Shown here one piece after another: positions 9,321-16,529 of a stretch of DNA of 64,000 bases. The DNA lies in the NCBI GenBank assembly GCA_963775445.1, contig CAVZIT010000004.1:1612001-1676000 (forward strand). Direction: 5' to 3'. The DNA comes from Dokdonella_A sp963775445 (GTDB lineage: Bacteria > Pseudomonadota > Gammaproteobacteria > Xanthomonadales > Rhodanobacteraceae). Within the stretch, counting starts at the first letter, position 1, and the number at the start of each line of letters is the position of its first letter. Made by a program: the position numbers and the translations under genes. The notes below the pieces were generated by a model, which was given only the letters and a program-made list of their open reading frames with translations, was not told the DNA's origin and did no database searches.

Positions 9321-9511
9321 GGCATCAAACAACGGTCAGGTTGCGCTTTCGGCCACGGTCGGCAAAACCCGGCACTGACCTACACTGAGTCCAACTTCTC
9401 TACCAGCAGCATCCGTTCCGAGAAGGGATCACAGACCCTCCGTGCGAACAGGTGGAAATCGAGGTGGCTTCGAGGGTCGCAAGCACGTGTCAATCGGCTC
9501 CACTTCGGAGC

Positions 9512-10921
9512 TCACGCTACTGCTTCGCCAACGGCATCGATGCGGGCGTGTTGGTTTGCCACCTCGCGTTGCACCCTGCGAATCAACATGACGGCCAAAC
9601 TCACGATGAGCGCGGCGTACACGTACTGTGTGAGCGACACTCCGACGCCAAACGGAAACCAGATGCCAGGCACACCCAGCGCCTCCAGCACACTGAATTG
9701 ACTGGCCGCAACCAGCAACACCACGATGAAAGTGAGCAGGCGGTCTGGCTGCGGTTTGCGCAGCCCGATGATGGCAATCGCGAACAGAAAAATGGCCAGC
9801 GGAATACGCCATACCGGTCGCATCACGACATACGTATGCGGCGTGGTGAGCACCAGCGCCACGCTGAGCAAGGCAATGGCGCCGATGGTCCAGCTCAGCC
9901 ATCGCCAACGTTCGAGTTGGTAAAAGTGGCGCCACGCCATGATCCATGCGGCCAGTCCCAGCGGGATCAGGCTGTAATGCACGACGATATACACCGACAG
10001 ACTCTCGTACGGCATCCAGGCGTAAACCGCCTGGTTGAGTCGGTACGCTGCGGTCAGCAGCAGCGCCGCGCACAACCACGGTACGAAACGTCCCGGCGAA
10101 ATCGCCGAGCGGAAGCACCATGCCAGCAGCGCCAGCAACACGAAAGCCAATGGCTCGGCGACTTCGACCACATAACCGTTGAACGTTTCCAGCCAGTCCG
10201 ATTGGTACTGTGCGTGGATTCCCTCACTCGTGCCGAGCATGGGAGGGATGTGGATGCCACCCGCGTCCGGACCGCGCCCCATCCCGGGGCGCATCCAGAC
10301 CCGTATCGCGATGACTGCGTCATGCATGCCGTTGGCCTGAAGTGGCACATGGAACACCTGCGGCCTGCTGCTGTAGATGACGGGTGTGTTGCCTGAAAAG
10401 TCACCTGATCCGCCGATCAGGGTACCGTTCCAGTACAACTGGTAGACATCTTCGACATTCGCCGGTGCGAGCAGCGCAATGTCGGTGCCGGCGGGGGCGT
10501 TTGCGACGACGCGCATGCGGTACCACGCGTATCCCGAATAGCCTTTGTGGCCGCGCGCCGACCAGCCGGGCACGTAGTTCGTGAGACCGACGTCGCCATC
10601 GTGCGCGCCGGGAGCGGGCGTGAGGTCGACGATTTCCCAGCCTGAAGCGTCGAATCCCGGTGCTGCCCAGCGCGGGTCGTCGCCAAGGCGGAATCGCCAT
10701 GGCCCGGTCAGCAAATGGGACGCCTGCCCAATCTGGACGCGCATCGCCGTGCCCGGCCCGATCGTTCCGCTCGGGGAGGCGATTGCGGGCACCTCGGACT
10801 GACCATGGTCGATAACGTCCGACACATTTGCGTTCGGATGTGTCACCTCCGCCCGCACCGAATGGATGGTCAGCCCCGCAAGGGCGATCAGGAGGATTGC
10901 GCAATGTAGACAAGTCTTCAT
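9512..10921 (-). CDS. 7TM sensor-like membrane protein without output domain
   Basis: A 469-residue protein with a signal peptide (LHCAILLIALAGLTIHSVRA), then an extracytoplasmic beta-sandwich of the galactose-binding or 7TMR-DISM extracellular kind (GPWRFRLGDDPRWAAPGFD, then ALLAPANVEDVYQLYWNG). About seven transmembrane helices follow, from residue 235 to the end. It stops shortly after the last helix at MLIRRVQREVANQHARIDAVG. Proteins of this build usually continue into a kinase, phosphatase or GGDEF domain. No such domain is seen in any minus-strand frame of 9333-9511. The ATG at 10921 has GGAG five bases upstream. Confidence 0.7.
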   Translation of the reverse strand: MKTCLHCAILLIALAGLTIHSVRAEVTHPNANVSDVIDHGQSEVPAIASPSGTIGPGTAMRVQIGQASHLLTGPWRFRLGDDPRWAAPGFDASGWEIVDLTPAPGAHDGDVGLTNYVPGWSARGHKGYSGYAWYRMRVVANAPAGTDIALLAPANVEDVYQLYWNGTLIGGSGDFSGNTPVIYSSRPQVFHVPLQANGMHDAVIAIRVWMRPGMGRGPDAGGIHIPPMLGTSEGIHAQYQSDWLETFNGYVVEVAEPLAFVLLALLAWCFRSAISPGRFVPWLCAALLLTAAYRLNQAVYAWMPYESLSVYIVVHYSLIPLGLAAWIMAWRHFYQLERWRWLSWTIGAIALLSVALVLTTPHTYVVMRPVWRIPLAIFLFAIAIIGLRKPQPDRLLTFIVVLLVAASQFSVLEALGVPGIWFPFGVGVSLTQYVYAALIVSLAVMLIRRVQREVANQHARIDAVGEAVA

Positions 10922-11038
10922 GAATTCTCCGCAAGAGGATCTCGGCTTCACCAAATGGGCAATCAGATACCTGATTGGCGACGATGCACAGCAAATGAAA
11001 TTCCGTTTGTGCTGAGCCCTTGGACACACTCAGGACAG

Positions 11039-11114
11039 GCGTAGCTTGCGCAAGCAAGCGAAGTCGAAGCACTGATCGACGCGGCCCTTCGACTTCGGCC
11101 CTACGGGCCTACGC
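11039..11114. repeat. two inverted copies of a short intergenic hairpin repeat
   Basis: The plus strand at 11039-11069 reads GCGTAG, a small hairpin (CTTGC/GCAAG), then CGAAGTCGAAG. The reverse complement of 11087-11114 reads GCGTAG, a hairpin (GGCCC/GGGCC), then CGAAGTCGAAG. The flanks match and the hairpin cores differ, so this is a pair of the same repeat family in opposite orientation, as seen for REP-like elements. Confidence 0.6.
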
Positions 11115-11348
11115 TCAGGGCGAACGGCGGGTTGGTCAGCTGAATTTCGTCGCTGATCGGAATCAAATATCACCTTCGCCTGCGCAGCGGGCCTGTATCC
11201 GCTTGGCGAGTATTCGATGGCCTGCTGCAAGCGAATTGTAGACACGGGTTGACTGCGAAATGTTGCGAAACCCGGTTGGAAAACCGGGATCAGATAACCG
11301 GGGATCTCCAGCAGATTGCCCATTTCGGAGGGAGCGCCCGCAACACGG

Positions 11349-11446
11349 GGCAGGTTTGCTCCGCCCTGTTTCGGGCTCATGAGCTGGGCCACCGCCACGC
11401 CGAGCACGACCGAATAAAAGGCACAGACAAATTCAAAAGGACTCAT
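11349..11446 (-). pseudogene. N-terminal fragment of a membrane protein gene
   Basis: A frame starting at ATG 11446 encodes MSPFEFVCAFYSVVLGVAVA followed by QLM. This looks like the first transmembrane helix of a common bacterial membrane-protein family whose members begin with PFEFV and a hydrophobic helix. After about 25 residues the similarity ends, and the frame runs into the repeat DNA to 11030. I read it as a truncated remnant. The rest of the 10922-11532 interval holds only this fragment and the hairpin repeats. Confidence 0.45.
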
Positions 11447-11532
11447 GTCGATCTGGAAACCGCCGCGCGGCCTCGCTGTTCAACAGCCATCTGCCCGGTC
11501 ACCTGCAGGAATGCGCGCGCTGAGAGCCGCAA

Positions 11533-11961
11533 TCACCGCACGAAGTAACCAGATACTCTCCACGATCCATCCTTCTCCTGCATCGGAGTGAGGGTTTCCG
11601 TCGCACTCGCCTTGTGCTCGAACTCGGTGGCAAATTGAATGACGACGTAGTTGCCGTCCGGAACACCTGGCAGGGTGTGTGTAAAAACGGCGGACTTGAA
11701 AGTACGGTGATTTACCTTGCCCAACGGTGAGCGGACCTTTTCCACGGCATCTTGCCACGACGTTTCGCTGACGGACGACTGAAAAAAGCTGGCTGCCTGC
11801 TGCCAACTCTCGCGGTATTTGCCCGCATCGACCAGCCCGAGCCACCGGGTTGCGGATGCCTTTGCGCTGGCGACAGCCGCGGACTCGGACTGTTGTGCGA
11901 TTGCGGGCGCGCAGAGAAGCGCAGAGATGGCGAGAATCATGGCGAGGACAGGCTTGATCAC
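11533..11961 (-). CDS. secreted DUF4019 protein
   Basis: A 142-residue exported protein. A signal peptide (VLAMILAISALLCAPAIAQ) is followed by a DUF4019 domain with the family's SATRWLGLVDAGKYRESWQQ opening, TSWQDAVEKVRSPLGKV, and the closing strand KDGSWRVSGYFVR. The function is unknown; the fold is NTF2-like. Start is the GTG at 11961, because GGAGG lies seven bases upstream and the signal peptide begins directly; the longer frame to 12027 spoils the signal. It is probably monocistronic. Confidence 0.82.
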   Translation of the reverse strand: MIKPVLAMILAISALLCAPAIAQQSESAAVASAKASATRWLGLVDAGKYRESWQQAASFFQSSVSETSWQDAVEKVRSPLGKVNHRTFKSAVFTHTLPGVPDGNYVVIQFATEFEHKASATETLTPMQEKDGSWRVSGYFVR

Positions 11962-12089
11962 GATCTTTCCTCCGTGCCGGGACAGCAGATCTTGTGAACG
12001 CGTGCAGTGATAGTCCGAAAATGCCATCTGCAGCTCCGCTTACCTGGCTCCCATGACGTCTTGGACCTTCGCAGCATTCCGGGCCTCGG

Positions 12090-12398
12090 CTAGAAGCGCA
12101 ACTTGCCCGAGAGAACTTCCCACCACAGGCGCCAGTCGCCCATGAGGCTGAAGCCAGGGTACTTGAACGTAGCCGGTCTGTTGTGCTCGAAAAAGAAATG
12201 TCCCACCCATGCGAAGGCATAGCCTTGGAAGAGAGCAACCGCGACCAGCCACCAGATTTGGGTGGCGACTGCTGCGACGATCAGGATGAGAGCAATGCTG
12301 GTGCCAACGAAGTGCAGGCGGCGTGACACTCGGTTCTCGTGCTCGCTCAGGTAGAAGGGATAGAACTCACCAAATGTTCGAAAGCGGGTATCGCTCAT
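12090..12398 (-). CDS. Mpo1-like (DUF962) membrane protein
   Basis: A 102-residue membrane protein of the Mpo1/DUF962 family. Yeast Mpo1 is an iron-dependent dioxygenase that oxidises 2-hydroxy fatty acids in phytosphingosine breakdown. The family core is present: FYPFYLSEHENRVSRRLHFV, a double helix (IALILIVAAVATQIWWLVAV), GYAFAWVGHFFFEHNRPATF and YPGFSLMGDWRLW, with the conserved histidines H20, H29, H67 and H72. The start lies 37 bases beyond the last recognisable attC site (12435-12503). It could be the final integron cassette or the first chromosomal gene past the array; no attC follows it. Confidence 0.85.
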   Translation of the reverse strand: MSDTRFRTFGEFYPFYLSEHENRVSRRLHFVGTSIALILIVAAVATQIWWLVAVALFQGYAFAWVGHFFFEHNRPATFKYPGFSLMGDWRLWWEVLSGKLRF

Positions 12399-12434
12399 TT
12401 CTCTAGCCCCGAAAGAGATGGTGCTGTTTGTGTT

Positions 12435-12503
12435 GCCTAACGCAGAGCAAAGCCGCGGCGAACCACCAAAATGGATGTACTCGCCTCGACCGAGGGGTCA
12501 GGC
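12435..12503. other. attC site (69 bp), last in array
   Basis: Bounded by GCCTAAC (12435-12441) and GTCAGGC (12497-12503) with a partly self-complementary interior. It is the attC of the cupin cassette to its right and the most distal recognisable site from intI. Confidence 0.75.
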
Positions 12504-12546
12504 CTCGCCTGGCCGCGCCCGATTGGGCCTGTTTCCGCTCGGGACC

Positions 12547-13002
12547 TCATGGATACGGCGTGCCGTCCTTGCGCACAAACCTTCCGTCCCGGTTGTGGCT
12601 CATCAAGTCGATGTCCGAGCATGTGGTGAGGTCGTCGGGTTGGCGTGACCCGACTTCCAGGTAGACCGCCACCTTGGAACCAAGGTTCTTCAGGTGGTGA
12701 CCGTTCCCCGTGCCCTTGGCGAATGCAGCGCAGTCTCCCGGATTCAGCAGGGTCGGTCCACCGTCTTCGACGAGAGTGAGCTCACCTTCCAGAACATAGA
12801 CGAACTCGTCTTCATGACTATGCGAGTGCCGTTGACTTGACCATCGTCCAGGCGGCAGCGTCATCAGGTTGACTCCGAAGTCTTGAAGTCCTCCTGCATC
12901 TCCCAACCTTCGGCGCGTACGGTCGGCGCATGCGGCATTGAATGGCTCAGGGTATCCCGTGCCAATACGCACGGGGACAGCGGACACATCGATCTTCGGC
13001 AT
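12547..13002 (-). CDS. cupin domain protein (integron cassette)
   Basis: A 151-residue cytosolic cupin. The metal-site motif is clear, RHSHSHEDEFVYVLEGELTL, with a second motif GTGNGHHLKNLG and the strand VAVYLEVGSR. Proteins like this bind a metal and small carboxylates or sugars, and some are isomerases or dioxygenases; the substrate is unknown. GAGGAAACC precedes the ATG at 13002. It is the most distal cassette that still has an attC on its 3' side. A second unrelated short cupin lies at 7847-8176. Confidence 0.85.
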   Translation of the reverse strand: MPKIDVSAVPVRIGTGYPEPFNAACADRTRRRLGDAGGLQDFGVNLMTLPPGRWSSQRHSHSHEDEFVYVLEGELTLVEDGGPTLLNPGDCAAFAKGTGNGHHLKNLGSKVAVYLEVGSRQPDDLTTCSDIDLMSHNRDGRFVRKDGTPYP

Positions 13003-13076
13003 GGTTTCCTCGGCTCCTTGCGAAGGAAGTGGCTGGACGGATGAGACCTGTGCACACCGCCCTGGTTGACTGCGAG

Positions 13077-13133
13077 GCCCAACGCATTAGTTAAGCGGCG
13101 GCGAAGCCGTCCGTCTTGAACGATTTGTCAGGC
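13077..13133. other. attC site (57 bp)
   Basis: Ends are GCCCAAC (13077-13083) and GTCAGGC (13127-13133), with arms TTAAGCGGCGGCG and CGTCCGTCTTGAACG. The TGA stop of the membrane-protein cassette to the right (13128-13130) lies inside the right box. Confidence 0.88.
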
Positions 13134-13664
13134 AGCATGGCGAGCCTCGATGTGCCCGAGCACCGCGAACACAAGGAGCACACCGCCTGTGACCCACCCA
13201 CCAAGACTGAAACTGCCCGGTACGTATAGAGCTATTGCCGTGCCTGAAGCAATGAGAATTGCTGCGAGGGCGAGGAAGCTACGCATGCCGTAGAGCGTAG
13301 CGAAGGGGAGATAGTGCGCTCCAAGTAAAACCATCATGGCTGGAAAGAACCAGTCAATGCGATATGCCACGACCGGGGCGACGAGAAGCATGGAAAGTGG
13401 AAGTACGAATGCTACTTGAATTGCCAAATACCGAAAGGGGTTTTCCGGTTTGAGTGACGCGGGTTTACCAAGGATGCGAAGCAGTATTGAGACAAGCGGG
13501 TAGATGGCGAACCCGCCCAACACAAGGAGAAGTATGGCCGCCTTTGGCGTTTGCCAAACTGCAAGGGCTGCCGAGGCAAGCCAAAGAACGCCAGATACTG
13601 CTTGGCCGATGAGACCGCCGAGATAAACGCGGCGTACTTCGTCTTGTGCATCCTTGACGAGCAT
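13128..13664 (-). CDS. unknown membrane protein (integron cassette)
   Basis: A 178-residue membrane protein that I do not recognise. About five to six hydrophobic helices can be seen, for example IGQAVSGVLWLASAALAV, ILLLVLGGFAIYPLVSILLR, VAFVLPLSMLLVAPVVA and WVTGGVLLVFAVLGHI. GGGAG lies five bases before the ATG at 13664. It ends in Ala-stop, where GCC TGA comes from the attC box. The interior is less GC-rich than the chromosomal genes further right, which suits acquisition as a cassette. Confidence 0.78.
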   Translation of the reverse strand: MLVKDAQDEVRRVYLGGLIGQAVSGVLWLASAALAVWQTPKAAILLLVLGGFAIYPLVSILLRILGKPASLKPENPFRYLAIQVAFVLPLSMLLVAPVVAYRIDWFFPAMMVLLGAHYLPFATLYGMRSFLALAAILIASGTAIALYVPGSFSLGGWVTGGVLLVFAVLGHIEARHAA

Positions 13665-13685
13665 ATGGACTCCCGGTGTTGTGCT

Positions 13686-13743
13686 GCCTGACGCAGGAAT
13701 TCAGCCGCAGCCATAGGCCGTTCGCTGCAATGACGGGTTAGGC
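13686..13743. other. attC site (58 bp)
   Basis: Ends are GCCTGAC (13686-13692) and GTTAGGC (13737-13743), with a palindromic interior around GCCGCAG and TAGGCCGTT. It belongs to the zinc-ribbon cassette on its right, whose TAA stop is in the box. Confidence 0.85.
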
Positions 13744-13962
13744 GGTGCCCGTGCCGCCGGCTGGCCGGCCACCCCACCGATGCCCGCAGGCTACACATTG
13801 CCACTGAGGGTTGCGGTCGAGGATGACGCAGCCGCCCAGGACGACCTCACCGGCATCGAGCTTACGGCGGAGCTTCCTGTCGAACGAGGGCATACCGTAC
13901 TGGATGCGCGCGACCTGCCCGGCGCTGCAAGACGGGCAGAATGATGGCCTCCGCTCGGACAT
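13738..13962 (-). CDS. small zinc-ribbon protein (integron cassette)
   Basis: A 74-residue protein with two cysteine pairs, FCPSCSAGQVA near the start and WQCVACGHRWGG near the end. This is the arrangement of a rubredoxin-type zinc ribbon. Between them is a basic helix-like stretch, FDRKLRRKLDAGEV. It could bind nucleic acid or simply be a small metal-stabilised protein; nothing around it decides. ATG 13962 is chosen over the frame start at 14016 because the earlier part lies within the neighbouring attC. It ends in Ala-TAA from the attC box. Confidence 0.7.
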   Translation of the reverse strand: MSERRPSFCPSCSAGQVARIQYGMPSFDRKLRRKLDAGEVVLGGCVILDRNPQWQCVACGHRWGGRPAGGTGTA

Positions 13963-13985
13963 CGTGATGACCTTCGCTCTCCGCC

Positions 13986-14072
13986 GCCTAACGCCATGTT
14001 GGGCCGCGCCGGCCACCGAGCCAGAGCAAGCGAAGAGTCAGTTCCGCCGTCGACTTGAACATATAGTGAGCC
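13986..14072. other. attC-like site (about 87 bp, degenerate right end)
   Basis: The left box is a clear GCCTAAC (13986-13992). The right boundary is weaker, best placed at GTGAGCC (14066-14072), just before the stop of the cold-shock/DUF1294 cassette at 14077. The position between two cassette genes supports it. Confidence 0.55.
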
Positions 14073-14076
14073 TTCT

Positions 14077-14685
14077 TCACCACAGCTCCAAGAGTTGGCG
14101 GATTAGTGCAGTGCCTCTTGGCGAAAGCACGAAGCCGAGCAAACTACAATTGAGCACGACCATAAACCAAAACGCAATTTGGAAAGAACGCTTACTCGAT
14201 TTGTGCCGGAATATCTGCTGACCGAGAAGTGCACCAGGCCAACCTCCCAGGAGCGCCCAGAACTGCAAGATATTTTCAGGGGTGCGTTGCGCATCTCGCT
14301 TTGCAGCCAACTTGTCCAAGCCGTACATGATGAATGTAACGGAACTCATGCCAACAGCGCCCCAAAACAGCAAATGCGGAAACCGGCCAAGAGTTACAAG
14401 CCACCAAAGAAGCGGAAAGACGAGGAGCGCAGCTACCGACAACCCGACGCGCTTTGAGGTCAACACGTTCGACACTGCAGCGAGGCCTGCCGGTTTTATA
14501 CGCACAGCACGTACCTTGCCATCCGGAGAGCGGCCAAACTCAAACGAAACCGTGTCACCGACCGAAGGCCGTGGTGCGCCACGCGCCACACCGCTGATGT
14601 GAAAAAAGACACGCTCACCACCCGAATCCGGCTCAATGAAACCGAAGCCTCGGTCATCCTTCCAGTCCACAACCCATCCCCGCAT
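14077..14685 (-). CDS. cold-shock domain plus DUF1294 membrane protein (integron cassette)
   Basis: A 202-residue two-part protein. Residues 1-66 form a cold-shock (OB-fold) nucleic-acid-binding domain, with GWVVDWKDDRGFGFIEPDSG carrying the RNP1-like motif and VFFHISGV the RNP2-like one. After a linker come hydrophobic helices and the DUF1294 block, from LLFWGAVGMSSVTFIMYGLD with AKRDAQRTPENILQ through GGWPGALLGQQIFRHKSSK. The pairing is a known family architecture of unknown role, perhaps tethering an RNA-binding domain to the inner membrane. ATG 14685 gives the normal start of the cold-shock domain; the longer frame to 14835 overlaps the next attC. Confidence 0.88.
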   Translation of the reverse strand: MRGWVVDWKDDRGFGFIEPDSGGERVFFHISGVARGAPRPSVGDTVSFEFGRSPDGKVRAVRIKPAGLAAVSNVLTSKRVGLSVAALLVFPLLWWLVTLGRFPHLLFWGAVGMSSVTFIMYGLDKLAAKRDAQRTPENILQFWALLGGWPGALLGQQIFRHKSSKRSFQIAFWFMVVLNCSLLGFVLSPRGTALIRQLLELW

Positions 14686-14706
14686 CGCCCGAGGTCCCCG
14701 AAAAAA

Positions 14707-14764
14707 GGCTAACGTTCGAGCTAAGCGGCCTGCCGTTGGCGCTCCGCTTGAGGGAGGGTCAGGC
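14707..14764. other. attC site (58 bp)
   Basis: Ends are GGCTAAC (14707-14713) and GTCAGGC (14758-14764). The interior arms are GAGCTAAGCGG and CCGCTTGAGG. It belongs to the hydrolase cassette on its right, whose TGA stop (14759-14761) is within the box. Confidence 0.85.
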
Positions 14765-15316
14765 GGCAACGCTGAGACGAATGTCTGCTGCAACGCTTGC
14801 CAGGTTGCTGGCAAACTGATGCCCACCCTCGTCAAAGGATCGAAAAGTTGCCTCAGGCACTCGGGCGCTATGAAGTGCTAGGTGCTCGAAGGGAACAATC
14901 GCGTCGTCGCGACAGTGGTAAAAGAAGATGTTCCGGATATTTGAAAGTTTGTCGGCGACGTTGCTTGATAGTTTCAGGTCGTCGTAGTTCCAGCGGTCTT
15001 GGTCCCAAGAAGGCACTGCAAGCAAGAAAATGCCTGCAATGGGTGTCTCTGTACCTTCCTCTGAAAGGAGTCTCAACAGAATCGATCCGCCGACGGAATG
15101 AGCCACCAAGACCACTTTCCCAGAAAGTTGCGAAAGTTCCGAGGCAATCTTCTGCTTCCAAGACTTGACGTTGGGATCGCCCTCTTGGGGCATTTGGGGG
15201 TAGCGCACATCGTAGCCAGGCCCAAGCGCTCGCTTCAAGGAGGCTGCGAGGGGCGCGTCTTCTTCATGAGCGCCTTTGCCTCCACCCTGAACGAAGAGAA
15301 TGTGTATCGGGATCAT
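14759..15316 (-). CDS. alpha/beta hydrolase, RBBP9/YdeN type (integron cassette)
   Basis: A 185-residue serine hydrolase of the RBBP9/YdeN family. The nucleophile elbow is VVLVAHSVGGSILLRLL, with serine in HSVGG. The acid appears in CRDDAIVPFEH, and the histidine in FRSFDEGGHQFA completes the triad. The start is ATG 15316, which puts IHILFVQGGGKG as the first strand and oxyanion turn; the longer frame to 15394 runs into the neighbouring attC. The substrate is unknown; family members are esterases or peptidase-like. The last residues are Ala-Ala then TGA written by the attC box. Confidence 0.85.
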   Translation of the reverse strand: MIPIHILFVQGGGKGAHEEDAPLAASLKRALGPGYDVRYPQMPQEGDPNVKSWKQKIASELSQLSGKVVLVAHSVGGSILLRLLSEEGTETPIAGIFLLAVPSWDQDRWNYDDLKLSSNVADKLSNIRNIFFYHCRDDAIVPFEHLALHSARVPEATFRSFDEGGHQFASNLASVAADIRLSVAA

Positions 15317-15360
15317 GCGCGATTCCGGTTGGTTCGAGATGTGCGAATTGGGAACTTGCC

Positions 15361-15429
15361 GCCTAACGCCCGCGCTCACCGGCGGGCCGAGCAACGCGAG
15401 GCCCGTTCGAGTGCAGCGCGTTGTTAGGC
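15361..15429. other. attC site (69 bp)
   Basis: Ends are GCCTAAC (15361-15367) and GTTAGGC (15423-15429), with a GC-rich palindromic interior around CGGCGGGCCGAG. It is the attC of the dihydrofolate-reductase-like cassette to its right, 19 bases past that gene's stop. Confidence 0.88.
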
Positions 15430-15448
15430 GACATGACCCATCTCCGAG

Positions 15449-16006
15449 TCAGCGCGCGCACCGGTAGTGCATGGCGACCGCGCCGCTGCGGAGCGGCTTC
15501 GCCGAGATCAACTCGAGCCGTCGCGTGCTGGGCAGGCCGCTCTCGTAAAGGGTCGGGCCGTGGCCGGCGATCCTGGGGTGGACGAGCAATTTGTACTCGT
15601 CGATCAGATCCAGCCGGTCCAGAGCGGTCGCGAGCTTGCCGCTACCGAGGAGTACGCCGTCTGGGGTTGCGTCCTTGAGCTTCTGTACGCCCGTGCGCAG
15701 GTCGTCGGCGATGTGGTGGCTGTTGGTCCACGGGAAGTCCTTTCGCGTCGAGGACACCACGTACTTGGGCTTGGCCTCCAGCTTGACCGCCCACTCGCGC
15801 ATCGCCGGCGGTGCCTCCGCGTCGCCGCGGGCGACCGCGGGCCAGTAGCTCTCCATCATCTCGTAGGTGACACGGCCCCACAGCATCGCCCCGCCCTCGT
15901 CCATGAGGCGGGTGAAGAAGGCGTGTGTCTCGTCGTCGGCGATTCCTTCCTGGTGGTCAACGCAGCCGTCCAGGGTGACGTTGATACTGAAAGTCAAAAG
16001 TCCCAT
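15449..16006 (-). CDS. dihydrofolate reductase family protein (RibD C-terminal type; integron cassette)
   Basis: A 185-residue protein of the RibD C-terminal/DHFR-like family that binds NADPH in a dihydrofolate-reductase fold. Motifs are LTFSINVTLDGCVD, MLWGRVTYEMMESYWP, YVVSSTRKDFPWTNSHHI, DGVLLGSGKLATALDRLDLI and the closing LISAKPLRSGAVAMHY. This subfamily is not the trimethoprim-resistant DfrA or DfrB type and its substrate is unknown, so drug resistance should not be assumed. GAAGGA precedes the ATG at 16006. Confidence 0.87.
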   Translation of the reverse strand: MGLLTFSINVTLDGCVDHQEGIADDETHAFFTRLMDEGGAMLWGRVTYEMMESYWPAVARGDAEAPPAMREWAVKLEAKPKYVVSSTRKDFPWTNSHHIADDLRTGVQKLKDATPDGVLLGSGKLATALDRLDLIDEYKLLVHPRIAGHGPTLYESGLPSTRRLELISAKPLRSGAVAMHYRCAR

Positions 16007-16024
16007 GGTGTCCTTCGTTCGAGC

Positions 16025-16087
16025 GCCTGACGCCTGAGTTAAGCGGCGCGCTTTTTTTTGCGCGTCCGCTTGGACGAATAGTCAGGT
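16025..16087. other. attC site (63 bp)
   Basis: Ends are GCCTGAC (16025-16031) and GTCAGGT (16081-16087). A long stem, TTAAGCGGCGCGC against GCGCGTCCGCTTGG, closes on a run of eight T. It belongs to the DUF3147-like cassette at its right. Confidence 0.88.
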
Positions 16088-16094
16088 GCCAAGG

Positions 16095-16445
16095 CTACAA
16101 CCGAACGCCGAACCGCCCAAGCACCCAGACCAGACCGAAGTACAGACCGACCGTGACAACGCACGATGCAGCGAACGCCGGCCAGAACCCCACACCGCTC
16201 TTGAGCAAGGCCGGCAGGATGAGAAACAGCGGCAACGAGGCCAGGACGAGCCAAAAGATGCCGTGCGACAGCGACGCAATGGCCTCGATGTTGCCAGTAC
16301 CGCGGTAGAGCCAAACGAACGCAAGCAAGGACGTGAGCGGCAACGAGGCCAGCACTGCGCCCCACAACGAACTGCGCTTGCCGAGCTCTGAAACGGCCAC
16401 AACGACGACCGCGGTTATAAGAACCTTGATTGCATATTGCAGCAT
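16095..16445 (-). CDS. DUF3147 family membrane protein (integron cassette)
   Basis: A 116-residue membrane protein with four hydrophobic helices: YAIKVLITAVVVVAVSEL, GAVLASLPLTSLLAFVWLY, HGIFWLVLASLPLFLILPAL and FAASCVVTVGLYFGLVWVLG. The length and the ASLPLTSLLAFVWLY segment fit the DUF3147 family, which has no known function. The ATG lies only 12 bases from the box of the preceding attC, so no room remains for a normal leader. Translation may depend on readthrough from the previous cassette or on a weak site. Confidence 0.8.
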   Translation of the reverse strand: MLQYAIKVLITAVVVVAVSELGKRSSLWGAVLASLPLTSLLAFVWLYRGTGNIEAIASLSHGIFWLVLASLPLFLILPALLKSGVGFWPAFAASCVVTVGLYFGLVWVLGRFGVRL

Positions 16446-16529
16446 CGATTCTTGGCACCTAACGCTTGAGATAAGCGGCGCGCGGCTTTTCGCGGGCGAG
16501 AGTTCCTACGAAAAAGTAGACACCATCGG

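Noticed and set aside
15449..16006. Trimethoprim-resistance dihydrofolate reductase cassette
   Set aside because: The protein is of the RibD C-terminal type, which lacks the DfrA/DfrB signatures; resistance cannot be claimed.
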